Shown piece after piece: positions 24,293 to 32,777 of a stretch of 64,000 bases of DNA. Every line of letters begins with the position of its first letter. Position 1 is the stretch's first letter. The notes below the pieces were generated by a model. That model did not search any database. It was not told the origin of the DNA and saw nothing but the letters and a program-made list of their open reading frames with translations. Location of the stretch: contig CALXVP010000008.1 in assembly GCA_944392125.1 (NCBI GenBank), positions 1 through 64,000 of the forward strand, in the 5' to 3' direction. This stretch comes from an uncultured Alphaproteobacteria bacterium (GTDB taxonomy: Bacteria > Pseudomonadota > Alphaproteobacteria > CAAHEQ01 > UBA3637). The translations under genes were made by a program, and so were the position numbers.

Positions 24293-25549
24293 ATGACTGA
24301 AAGAATTAATTTAACACTCTCGGGCGAAGAGCAACAACAACTCAAACAAATTTTAACCGAGTTAACGCCTTACAATCATCATGCGCGCGAGGCCATTCAC
24401 GATGCGCTTTTTAAAGAATCAATCTCTTTTCAACATTTAGAAAAAGCCGTTATGAGTAATTGCACGGCATTAGCCGAATTTTGTTTACAAAAAGGAATCT
24501 CCCCTGAAAATCCCGTTCAAAATTGTTGCAATATGGATATGGGATTATTGATGGGGAATCTGCTGTGTCGTTCCATTCGCGAAAGAAAGCCGGATATACG
24601 CCAGCTTCTTTTGCGGTATAAAGCGAATCCCAACGGGTCGGCTTATGAAAATTCGCTCGGTGCACCGCTTTTATGTGCCATTAACCATCACGATTTTGAA
24701 GCCGTCAAAGATTTAGTGAATGCCGGGGCCGACGTCAGTTCGCCGATTGCTTTAAAAACTCTGCAATCCGATAAGCAATATGGGGTTGTTTCTCCGATTT
24801 ATCGGGCATTAGAAATTTATTATAAAGAAAACCAGAAAGATGAGCGCATTGTGCGTTTACTAATGAACAAAGACCCGCACTTTACCGATGGATTTTCATT
24901 AACGCACGATGAAGATATTGCCGGCAACAGCATTGATATTGTTTTCCCCTGCACATGGCTGATTACGCGCCATAATGATTGGAAAATGGCCCGGCATTTT
25001 TCTTATCAACCATTGGATATTCAAAAAATACGTGGCACATATCACTTGCCTGATTCGGGATATGAAAAAGCGTTCGCAAAATTCAAGAGCGAAGATGCAT
25101 TGGAAGAAGCAATCTGCCAAGGGAATCGCGAGTTGATGATATATTGGTTACAAAACGGTGGGAAAGAAAGTTATTTGAACGGGCACACCGAAATTTTAAT
25201 TAACGGATTGAGATGGAGTGAATTTCGCTATGACGACAAAACAAAGCATCTTTTAATTCAAAATTTATTAGGCCCGCTGTCCGAAAAAGAAATTCATGCC
25301 TGTATTGAAAAAGCCTTGCAACTATCCCCTGCCGAAAAGATAGCTCCGCACGGAGAAAATGCTCTTTTGCTTCAAAAGTTGGCTATTACGGGAGAGTTAT
25401 ATTATTTAGCTTGCCGAGAAAATGCCGACGTTGTGCAAGCATGGAGTCAAGCCTATCATTCACTGATGAAGCCGATTGATTCGCGACGTCTCACGGCGCT
25501 TGCAACTCAAAAAGCCCTAGCGGAAAAACAAATGGACTCTCGGTCATAA
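24293..25549 (+). CDS. Ankyrin-repeat protein, unknown function
   Basis: A 418-residue soluble protein with no signal peptide. The clearest ankyrin unit is GAPLLCAINHHDFEAVKDLV followed by NAGADVSS (about residues 122-150). Weaker units flank it: AVMSNCTALAEFCLQKGISPENP, SIRERKPDIRQLLLRYKANPNG and EEAICQGNRELMIYWLQNGGKES. The C-terminal 100 residues are helical without a recognisable domain. Ankyrin repeats mediate protein-protein contact. The gene is monocistronic, with its own promoter and terminator. It could be a housekeeping scaffold or a secreted effector; nothing in the sequence decides. Confidence 0.75.
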   Translation: MTERINLTLSGEEQQQLKQILTELTPYNHHAREAIHDALFKESISFQHLEKAVMSNCTALAEFCLQKGISPENPVQNCCNMDMGLLMGNLLCRSIRERKPDIRQLLLRYKANPNGSAYENSLGAPLLCAINHHDFEAVKDLVNAGADVSSPIALKTLQSDKQYGVVSPIYRALEIYYKENQKDERIVRLLMNKDPHFTDGFSLTHDEDIAGNSIDIVFPCTWLITRHNDWKMARHFSYQPLDIQKIRGTYHLPDSGYEKAFAKFKSEDALEEAICQGNRELMIYWLQNGGKESYLNGHTEILINGLRWSEFRYDDKTKHLLIQNLLGPLSEKEIHACIEKALQLSPAEKIAPHGENALLLQKLAITGELYYLACRENADVVQAWSQAYHSLMKPIDSRRLTALATQKALAEKQMDSRS

Positions 25550-25598
25550 GAAAGCGCAAGAGTTACCGCAAAAAATATCACAAATTTAAGAAACCCCC

Positions 25599-25635
25599 AA
25601 AATCCCCCGAGTTTATATGCTTGTGGGATTTTTTG
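25599..25635 (+). terminator. Terminator of the ankyrin gene
   Basis: AAAATCCC (25599-25606) pairs with GGGATTTT (25625-25632), followed by further T residues. Confidence 0.75.
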
Positions 25636-25823
25636 TATTCTTTAACATGCTGAGATAGGCAAAACATATTACCTGTTTCAACTTATTTTTAAGAAGACAA
25701 TCATTTTGCCTGACAGGTGTTTTAACCGCATATAGCACAAATATGTTCCACCGAATACTGTTAGCGTTTATATAGCCTTTTGTGTGAGAAAATATTTATT
25801 CCGACAGTATGTTATCCTCTACC

Positions 25824-25863
25824 CCACCGCACACGAACGGAAAGTAATATTCGTATGCGGTGG
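25824..25863 (-). terminator. Long hairpin after the pilin-like Cys-rich gene
   Basis: A 14-bp inverted repeat, 25824-25837 with 25850-25863 and one mismatch, 12-base loop, 48 bases beyond the stop. It lacks a clear U run on the minus strand, so it may stabilise the transcript end rather than terminate alone. Confidence 0.55.
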
Positions 25864-25910
25864 ATAAGTAGATGCCATAAAGGCGATTTTATCGTATGAG
25901 TGATGATACA

Positions 25911-27956
25911 CTATTCTTGGCAACGATAGACGTAATCAATATTATCATACACACACTTTGTCCCTTTATTCAGCGTCTGGCATTCACTATTGGTTCTGCA
26001 TTCCGAATAGTGGCACACACCGTTTGATAAACAGAATCTAAGATAAGAACTGATTGCCTCACAATCCGCATCGCTTTTGCACGCCTCAAGGCATTCATTA
26101 CCAATACACTGAGATCCTTTGCCCATCGCACTGCAATCCGTATCAGAAGAGCATTCAGAAGAAGAACATTGTCCATCTGCATGGCAGTATTTATAGGAGG
26201 TAGACTGACCACTCATCGGACAATCCGCATCGCTTTTACATCTATCATAGCATTTATAATTAGAGCAAACCGTTCCTTTACTGCTGGGGCAATCCTCATT
26301 TGAATAGCATTCGGAAGAAGAACACGTTCCATCAGCTCTGCAGTATTTATAGGAGGAAGATTGATTGCCTCTTGGGCAATCCGTATCATCTTTACATCCC
26401 TCCGCGTAACATTTACGACCAATGCAAATTGTTCCTTTACCCATTGCACTGCAATCCTCGTTGGAAGAACATTCACGATAAGAGCAACTTCCATCGGCAT
26501 GGCAGTATTTATAGGTGGCAGACTGACCACTCATCGGACAATCAGCATCGCTTTTGCATCCCTCTTCATAGCATTTATTCCGAGAGCAAACCTTGCCTTT
26601 TCCCATTACACTGCAATCCTCGTTAGAAAAGCATTCAGAAGAATTACATTGGCCATCCGCATGGCAGTATGGATACCTAGAGTCTCTCGCTTGACACTCA
26701 GAATCGCTTTTGCATCCCTCTGCATAGCATTTATAATTAGAGCAAACCGTGCCTTTACTGCTGGGGCAATCCTCATCGGAATAGCATTCAGAAGAAGAAC
26801 ACGCGCCACCCGCATGGCAGTATGGATACCTAGAGTCTCTCGCTTGACAGTCCGCATCGCTTTTGCATCCCTCTGCATAGCATTTATTCTGAGAGCAAAC
26901 CTTGCCTTTACCTAGGAATTGACAATCCATATCATACACACATTCATCACCTGAACACCTGCCATACACGTCACAATAGGGATAAGGCGAACTTGCCGAA
27001 CAATCAGAATCCGAGTTGCACCTATTAGCGTTTCCACTACGACATTCTCCATAATATTCATCACAGTACTCACCCTCAGAGCAATCCGCATCCTTGATAC
27101 ATTCTGGCTTGTTGTCTCTGCAACCTCCCCTGTAACAATACATCCCCTCGTGACAATCCAGATCAGTCAGACAGCGCACGCAAAGCCCATGGTAACACGC
27201 CACAAAGTCACCCGTACAATCTTCATCTTGTGTGCAAAGAGTTCCTGACACAGGAAGAAATGGCCAATCGTCCGGCGATACACCTCCCGTCGGTAAATCA
27301 TCGTTCGGACTCCCTGAACCACCTGTAGAATCATCCGAATTATATTGGTCAACCTCAAATAACAATACCAATTCATTATTATCCCCACTGCAGGATGTCC
27401 CCATCGTATCCACTGTATCGTTGACGCGTTGCTCTACCAAATACGATAAATTCTGCGTCAGTTGCGCTACGGTCTTGCATAAATCTTCCGGCAAGCCACT
27501 TAATGTTTCATAATAAGTTGTATCATCGGCAAAGCAACCCGTCATTGTCGTATCCGTTCCGCATCCGTATGTAAAAGGAAATCCGGAAGGAAGTGTATCC
27601 TCATCAAAGGGAGAAACAAGCGTCAATTCAAAATCTTCTCTGTGCGTTTTCAGCAACGTAAACATAATTTGATTACTCACCAAATTCAATTCATTCGCAA
27701 TTTGATTCGCGCGATATTTATTCATAGCGAATTGATACCCCGCAATGCCCGCTACCGATAATACGCCAATCACTGCCAACACGCCGAGCATTTCTACCAT
27801 ACTCCGTCCGGATTGAACGGTGCGTTTGACATTTTGTTCGGCCTTTTCTGCCGAAGCCGTCTCGGCTGACACTTCCTTCTGTTCAACCGAAGTCGCCTCT
27901 GCCACCCTATTTTCACGATGAAACATTCTTTTCAAAAAATCCATTGAAATACGCAT
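25911..27956 (-). CDS. Prepilin-like protein fused to a large cysteine-rich repeat region
   Basis: A 681-residue chimera. Residues 1-50 form a long charged leader. G50-R51 is a canonical prepilin peptidase site (Gly -1, Glu +5 = E55) followed by the hydrophobic helix MVEMLGVLAVIGVLSVAGIA. A pilin-like head follows (to about 205) with a C160...C189 pair in the contexts LPEDLCKTVAQL and SCSGDNNELVLLFEV. After an Asp/Gly/Ser linker, residues 241-681 hold many short repeats of type C-x-(S/D)-D-x-D-C...YC-x-(A/D)-G-x-C, mostly paired into 48-50-residue units. Probably a type IV pilus-like surface fibre or adhesin stabilised by disulfides. The function of the repeats is unknown. Confidence 0.85.
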   Translation of the reverse strand: MRISMDFLKRMFHRENRVAEATSVEQKEVSAETASAEKAEQNVKRTVQSGRSMVEMLGVLAVIGVLSVAGIAGYQFAMNKYRANQIANELNLVSNQIMFTLLKTHREDFELTLVSPFDEDTLPSGFPFTYGCGTDTTMTGCFADDTTYYETLSGLPEDLCKTVAQLTQNLSYLVEQRVNDTVDTMGTSCSGDNNELVLLFEVDQYNSDDSTGGSGSPNDDLPTGGVSPDDWPFLPVSGTLCTQDEDCTGDFVACYHGLCVRCLTDLDCHEGMYCYRGGCRDNKPECIKDADCSEGEYCDEYYGECRSGNANRCNSDSDCSASSPYPYCDVYGRCSGDECVYDMDCQFLGKGKVCSQNKCYAEGCKSDADCQARDSRYPYCHAGGACSSSECYSDEDCPSSKGTVCSNYKCYAEGCKSDSECQARDSRYPYCHADGQCNSSECFSNEDCSVMGKGKVCSRNKCYEEGCKSDADCPMSGQSATYKYCHADGSCSYRECSSNEDCSAMGKGTICIGRKCYAEGCKDDTDCPRGNQSSSYKYCRADGTCSSSECYSNEDCPSSKGTVCSNYKCYDRCKSDADCPMSGQSTSYKYCHADGQCSSSECSSDTDCSAMGKGSQCIGNECLEACKSDADCEAISSYLRFCLSNGVCHYSECRTNSECQTLNKGTKCVYDNIDYVYRCQE

Positions 27957-27994
27957 GACTCCCCCTCGCTAAAAAATCAATCATTCTTTCAGGA

Positions 27995-28023
27995 AAGTTA
28001 TGACAAAACAAGCCTCTTGTCAA
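27995..28023 (-). promoter_or_regulatory. Promoter of the pilin-like Cys-rich gene
   Basis: Minus strand TTGACA (28023-28018) and TAACTT (28000-27995), spacer 17 bases. AGGGGGAG lies just ahead of the ATG at 27956. Confidence 0.65.
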
Positions 28024-28208
28024 GCGAATTCAAAGATATTTTTATTTTTTTCAATATGATGCAATTGGTTTTAATTCTATAATAAAATCAATTATGGTTT
28101 TTACTTAAAATTTTAAGTTAGTCTTTTATATCCTCTTCCGTCATATCAAAATTTAAAGTTTTTAAATACGCTACAAATCCTGCGCGAAATATATGAATAA
28201 GTAAAAAA

Positions 28209-28232
28209 CGCTCCGCTTTTACCGGCGGAGCG
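28209..28232 (-). terminator. Terminator of valS
   Basis: An 8-bp perfect stem, CGCTCCGC (28209-28216) with GCGGAGCG (28225-28232), followed on the minus strand by a U run. It lies 26 bases after the valS stop. Confidence 0.88.
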
Positions 28233-28257
28233 CTTTCCTTTTTCTCAACAGTTCTTT

Positions 28258-30900
28258 TTACGATAAGTTCGCTAAAATCTTTTGTTGATTTGCCAGCGTT
28301 TGTTCGGCTTCTGCCAACGCGTTGCGCTTATCTTGAATAATCTGCGCCGGTGCTTTGGCAACAAATGCTTGATTCTCTAATTGTGCTTTTGTGCGAACAA
28401 TAAAACTTTCCTTGTTCGCAATATCTTTGCGCAACCGCGCCGTTTCTTGCGCAATATCAACAACGCCTTCCAGCGGAATAATCAATGTCGCCTCGTTATA
28501 GGCTTGACTGATAGATCCCTTCGGCAAATCGTCCGTATAGTGTAAATCTAAATCATTTACACGTGCCAACGTTTTAAAAATTGTTTCATTTTGCATCAAA
28601 ACGGATAATGAAGCCTCACTCAGCCCTTTTACCTTTAAATCAATTTTCATTGCCGGCGGAATGTTAACGCCCATTCGTAACGAACGAACGGCTGTGATTA
28701 AATCAAACAAGTAATCAACACCTTTTTCCGCTTCCGTATCGGTAAATGCGCTCAACACAGGCCATGATTCGCACATGAGCATATTTGCCCGCGGAGCCGT
28801 TTCAGCCCAGATAGCCTCCGTTACAAACGGCATAAACGGATGAATCATTGTTAAAATTTGTTCCATCACAAATCCGCAGACATGCTTCGTTTCGGCAATT
28901 TCGTCATTCGTGCCTTCCCGCATGATCGGCTTAATTGCTTCCAAATACCAAGCGCAGAATGTATCCCATATAAAGTGATATATCGCATTGGAGGCTTCAT
29001 TGAATGAAAAATCATCAATCAACTTCGCCACTGTATCTGCCATTGTGGCTGTTTTGCTTAATATCCACTTGTTAATCGGCAAGGTCGGTTCTTTCGGCAT
29101 ACCGGCTCCGAAAACAGCTCCGTTCATTTCGCAGAACCGCGCCGCATTCCAAATTTTTGTAACAAAATTACGGTATGTTTCCACTCGCGCATCCGACATT
29201 AAGACATCGCGACCGTGTCCTGCTTGTATCAACAACGAAAACCGTAACGCATCGGTTCCGTATTTATCACACATTTCCAGCGGATCAATGCCGTTTCCTT
29301 TGGATTTGGACATTTTCTGCCCTTTTTCATCGCGCACCAATCCGTGTAAATAAACTTTGCGGAACGGCACTTCTTTCATAAAGTGCATGGACATCATCAT
29401 CATTCTGGCTACCCAGAAGAAAATCAAATCAAATCCCGTAACGAGAACACTTGTCGGATAATACCGCTTGAGCTCAATGGTTTTATCCGGCCAGCCGAGT
29501 GTGGAAAATGCCCAAAGGCCCGAGGAGAACCATGTGTCTAACACATCGCCGTCCCGCGTTAGTTGCACTGATTTTCCGTAGTGTTTATCGGCAACACTTT
29601 GCGCTTCTTCCTCTGTTTCTTCGCAGAAAACAACCCCGTCCGGTCCATACCAAACAGGCACTTGATGCCCCCACCAAAGTTGACGCGAAATACACCATGG
29701 TTGAATGTTATTCATCCATTCGAAATATGTATTTTCCCAATTCTTCGGCACAAAAACCGTATCGCCCTCTTTAATGGCTTTGATGGCATCTTTTGCCAAT
29801 TCTTTGGCGTTTACAAACCATTGATCCGTCATCAACGGTTCAATAACGGCGCCCGTTCTTTCCCCGTGCGGAATAGTCATCGGATTCGGCTCTTCGTGGT
29901 CAAATAATCCGAGCGATTTAATTTCTTCCAACACCTTTTCTCGCGCTTGCGGACACGTTAATCCTTGATATGCCGTCGGCACGTTTTCATTCAATGTGGC
30001 ATCATTATTTAAAATGTTAATCATCGGCAAGTTATGACGTTTGCCGACTTCAAAGTCATTAAAGTCGTGCGCCGGTGTGATTTTAACGGCACCCGTTCCT
30101 TTTGTCGGATCGGCGTGCTCATCGGCAATAACCGGTATCGGGCGGTTCACAATCGGTAAAATCACATTCTTCCCGATTAAGTGCTTATACCGTTCATCTT
30201 CATCCGAAACGGCAACGGCCGTATCACCGAACATTGTTTCGGGGCGCGTTGTTGCAATCGTAATAAATTCATCTTGACTGCCTTCAACAGGGTATCTGAA
30301 ATACCACATATTGCCGACGGTTTCTTTTTGCACCACTTCTAAATCCGATACCGCCGTTTGAAGTTTCGGATCCCAGTTGACAAGGCGTTTGTCTTTGTAA
30401 ATCAACCCCTCTTTATAGAGTTGCACAAAAACTTTCCGCACGGCACGGGATAACCCCTCATCCAGCGTAAACCGTTCCCGATCCCAATCGCACGACGCAC
30501 CCAAACGATGAAGCTGACGAATAATTTGTCCGCCGTATTTCTTTTTCCAATCCCAAACGGCTTCCATAAATTTTTCGCGTCCTAAATCATGGCGCGAAAT
30601 CCCCTCTTTCGCCAAATTCTTTTCCACCATGATTTGTGTAGCAATTCCGGCGTGATCGGTGCCCGGTTGCCAGAGCACATCATATCCCGTCATCCGCTTA
30701 AAACGGCAGAGCACATCCTGAATGGCATTATCCAGCGCATGCCCGAGGTGCAAATTCCCCGTAACGTTTGGTGGCGGAATAACAATTGAAAAAGCCGGCT
30801 TTTTATCATCATTCGGATGACAGGCAAACAGCTTTTGACTTTCCCATTTTTCAGTAATTTCCTTTTCCGTTTTTATCGGATCAAACGATTTATCAAGCAT
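28258..30900 (-). CDS. valS: Valyl-tRNA synthetase
   Basis: An 880-residue class I synthetase that charges tRNA-Val. The HIGH motif appears as PPPNVTGNLHLGHAL, the CP1 editing domain includes ATTRPETMFGDTAV, the KMSKS loop is GQKMSKSKGNGID, and the C-terminal end is the family's coiled coil (about 815-880, rich in Ala, Lys and Gln). Length matches bacterial ValRS of about 880-950. The gene is monocistronic with its own promoter and terminator. The upstream ATG context is clean and no alternative start is needed. Confidence 0.97.
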   Translation of the reverse strand: MLDKSFDPIKTEKEITEKWESQKLFACHPNDDKKPAFSIVIPPPNVTGNLHLGHALDNAIQDVLCRFKRMTGYDVLWQPGTDHAGIATQIMVEKNLAKEGISRHDLGREKFMEAVWDWKKKYGGQIIRQLHRLGASCDWDRERFTLDEGLSRAVRKVFVQLYKEGLIYKDKRLVNWDPKLQTAVSDLEVVQKETVGNMWYFRYPVEGSQDEFITIATTRPETMFGDTAVAVSDEDERYKHLIGKNVILPIVNRPIPVIADEHADPTKGTGAVKITPAHDFNDFEVGKRHNLPMINILNNDATLNENVPTAYQGLTCPQAREKVLEEIKSLGLFDHEEPNPMTIPHGERTGAVIEPLMTDQWFVNAKELAKDAIKAIKEGDTVFVPKNWENTYFEWMNNIQPWCISRQLWWGHQVPVWYGPDGVVFCEETEEEAQSVADKHYGKSVQLTRDGDVLDTWFSSGLWAFSTLGWPDKTIELKRYYPTSVLVTGFDLIFFWVARMMMMSMHFMKEVPFRKVYLHGLVRDEKGQKMSKSKGNGIDPLEMCDKYGTDALRFSLLIQAGHGRDVLMSDARVETYRNFVTKIWNAARFCEMNGAVFGAGMPKEPTLPINKWILSKTATMADTVAKLIDDFSFNEASNAIYHFIWDTFCAWYLEAIKPIMREGTNDEIAETKHVCGFVMEQILTMIHPFMPFVTEAIWAETAPRANMLMCESWPVLSAFTDTEAEKGVDYLFDLITAVRSLRMGVNIPPAMKIDLKVKGLSEASLSVLMQNETIFKTLARVNDLDLHYTDDLPKGSISQAYNEATLIIPLEGVVDIAQETARLRKDIANKESFIVRTKAQLENQAFVAKAPAQIIQDKRNALAEAEQTLANQQKILANLS

Positions 30901-30966
30901 TATTTTCTTCCTTATTTTACTTCTTATATTTTGATACGCACTTAAAATTAAATAAAAGCATTTTTC

Positions 30967-30995
30967 TTTATACGCTTAAAAATATCAAAAGTCAA
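30967..30995 (-). promoter_or_regulatory. Promoter of valS
   Basis: Minus strand TTGACT (30995-30990) and TATAAA (30972-30967), spacer 17 bases, about 65 bases before the start codon. I see no T-box or leader structure. Confidence 0.8.
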
Positions 30996-31122
30996 CAACT
31001 CCCGACACATTCGCAGAGGGATTTTTCTGCCTTCTCCGTTTGATGAAGGGCCATAAAATATCGGTGAAAGTTGTTGAACGATTCAAAGAGATATCGCCGT
31101 ATGAAACAGATTGATTTTTTGG

Positions 31123-31151
31123 TTGCAATTTTTTCCGAAACGGCATATAGT
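31123..31151 (+). promoter_or_regulatory. Promoter of mlaE-mlaF-radA
   Basis: TTGCAA (31123-31128) and TATAGT (31146-31151), spacer 17 bases, 28 bases before the GTG start of mlaE. Its position inside the longer open frame argues against the upstream Met at 31071. Confidence 0.75.
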
Positions 31152-31178
31152 AGCTTCAAAAACAGAAAGGATTTACCC

Positions 31179-31964
31179 GTGAATACGTTAATACCGTTTG
31201 TGAATAAATTGGGTCAGGTTGTTTTACGCTTTTTGCGCTCAACGGGCGAACTCGGATTGTTTGCCTTTGATACGCTTTATCATTGCGTTACACCACCATT
31301 CTACGGAAAGGCATTTATCAAGCAATTTATTGAAATCGGATTTTATTCGTTGCCCGTTGTGGCATTAACAACCCTGTTTGCCGGTATGGTCATCGCTTTG
31401 CAAACATACAGCGGTTTTGCCTCCATGTCCGCCGAAGGCGCGGTTGCCATGGTTGTTTTGGTGGCGGTAACGCGGGAATTGGCGCCCGTAATGGCCGGAC
31501 TGATGGTGGCTGGGCGTATCGGTGCCGCCATGGCGGCGGAAATCGGCACCATGCGCGTGACGGAACAAATTGATGCGCTCTATACGCTCTCTACTAATCC
31601 CTACAAATACTTAATTGTTCCACGGGTGACGGCAGGCGTTGTTATGTTGCCCGTATTGGTGTTAATCGGCGATGTTATCGGTATTTGTGGCGGATATATG
31701 ATCGGGGTTTCAAAATTGGATTTTAATGCGGCAACATATTTAATCAATACATGGGAGTATTTAAAACCGGTGGATATTATTTCGGGGCTGACAAAGGCAG
31801 CCGTATTCGGATTTATCATTACTTTGCTCGGTTGTTATAACGGTTTCCATTCCCAAGGCGGGGCGCAAGGAGTCGGGCGCGCCACAACGAATGCCGTTGT
31901 ATCATCCAGCATTTTAATTTTAATTTTCAACTATATCATCACCGAACTGTTCTTTTCAATTTAA
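31179..31964 (+). CDS. mlaE: MlaE-like ABC transporter permease (lipid asymmetry)
   Basis: A 261-residue permease read from GTG at 31179, chosen for AAGGA at the right distance, the promoter just upstream, and the resulting standard MlaE length. Family landmarks include FYSLPVVALTTLFAGMVIAL, ELAPVMAGLMVAGRIGAAMA and EIGTMRVTEQIDAL. MlaE forms the inner-membrane core of the Mla system, which moves phospholipids between inner and outer membranes to keep the outer leaflet rich in LPS. mlaF follows after 11 bases; an mlaD gene does not. Confidence 0.93.
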   Translation: MNTLIPFVNKLGQVVLRFLRSTGELGLFAFDTLYHCVTPPFYGKAFIKQFIEIGFYSLPVVALTTLFAGMVIALQTYSGFASMSAEGAVAMVVLVAVTRELAPVMAGLMVAGRIGAAMAAEIGTMRVTEQIDALYTLSTNPYKYLIVPRVTAGVVMLPVLVLIGDVIGICGGYMIGVSKLDFNAATYLINTWEYLKPVDIISGLTKAAVFGFIITLLGCYNGFHSQGGAQGVGRATTNAVVSSSILILIFNYIITELFFSI

Positions 31965-31975
31965 GGAGATAAGGA

Positions 31976-32776
31976 ATGGCTTTATTTTCAAGAAAAAAAT
32001 CAAATGAGCCGGTTAAAATTCGCTTGCACAATGTGCATAAAGCGTTCGGCACGAAAAAAGTATTGGCCGGTGTTGATTTAGAGATTCGCACGGGGGAATC
32101 ACTTGTGATTATCGGCGGTTCAGGAACGGGTAAATCCGTTACGCTGAAATGTATTTTGGGACTGCTGACACCTGATAGCGGACACGTTGAGATTGACGGA
32201 AAAAATTTATCTACTCTCTCTCACAAAGAACACGATGAAGCCATTTCTCAAATCGGAATGCTGTTTCAAAGCGGGGCGTTGTTTGATAGTTTGAGCGTTT
32301 GGGAAAATGTGGCATTTTCATTGATACAAAATCAAAAGATGAATAAGCAGGAAGCCAAAAAAATCGCGATTGAAAAATTGGCACAAGTGGGGTTACCGCA
32401 ATCGGTTGCCGATTCATATCCGGCCGATTTATCGGGCGGTATGCGCAAACGGGTCGGTTTGGCGCGCGCCATTGCAACTAATCCGAACGTGATTTTCTTT
32501 GATGAACCTACAACGGGGCTTGATCCGATTATGTCGGACGTGATTAACGATTTAATCGTTTCCACGGTTAAAACACTCGGCGCAACGGCTTTAACGATTA
32601 CGCACGATATGAATTCCGCTCGGAAAATTGCCGATAGAATTGCCATGCTCTATGAGGGGAAAATTATTTGGGTCGGCACGGTGAAAGAATTGGATAAAAC
32701 AACGAATCCGTATGTGCGTCAATTTGTGGCAGGTAGTGCAACGGGGCCGATTGATGTAGAAGTAAAGGTGGCTTAA
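31976..32776 (+). CDS. mlaF: MlaF-like ABC transporter ATP-binding protein
   Basis: A 266-residue ABC ATPase. Walker A is IIGGSGTGKSVTLK, the Q-loop region GMLFQSGALFDSLSVWENV is typical of MlaF/Ttg2A, the signature is LSGGMRKRVGLARAI, and Walker B is NVIFFDEPTTGLDP. It drives the MlaE permease from the cytoplasmic side. The C-terminal YVRQFVAGSATGPIDVEV tail matches the family. GGAG lies ahead of the ATG. It ends one base before the radA ATG, so radA is probably co-transcribed although functionally unrelated. Confidence 0.95.
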   Translation: MALFSRKKSNEPVKIRLHNVHKAFGTKKVLAGVDLEIRTGESLVIIGGSGTGKSVTLKCILGLLTPDSGHVEIDGKNLSTLSHKEHDEAISQIGMLFQSGALFDSLSVWENVAFSLIQNQKMNKQEAKKIAIEKLAQVGLPQSVADSYPADLSGGMRKRVGLARAIATNPNVIFFDEPTTGLDPIMSDVINDLIVSTVKTLGATALTITHDMNSARKIADRIAMLYEGKIIWVGTVKELDKTTNPYVRQFVAGSATGPIDVEVKVA

Positions 32777-32777
32777 C

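Larger units (their letters stand above)
25550..25910. other. Intergenic region between convergent ankyrin and pilin-like genes
   Basis: It holds one terminator at each end. The roughly 185 bases between them (25636-25823) show no gene, promoter or RNA that I can support. Confidence 0.5.
27957..28257. other. Intergenic region between valS and the pilin-like gene
   Basis: It contains the pilin-like gene promoter near its left end and the valS terminator at its right end. The AT-rich 28030-28200 stretch shows no gene. Confidence 0.5.

Noticed and set aside
26361-26915. 184-codon plus-strand frame opposite the Cys-repeat region
   Set aside because: A shadow of the repeats on the other strand, repetitive in the same register, with no start signal.
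25911-27236. CRISPR-like or tandem DNA array, suggested by regular spacing of similar blocks
   Set aside because: Similarity follows the coding frame and varies gradually; there are no identical short repeats with unique spacers and no cas genes.
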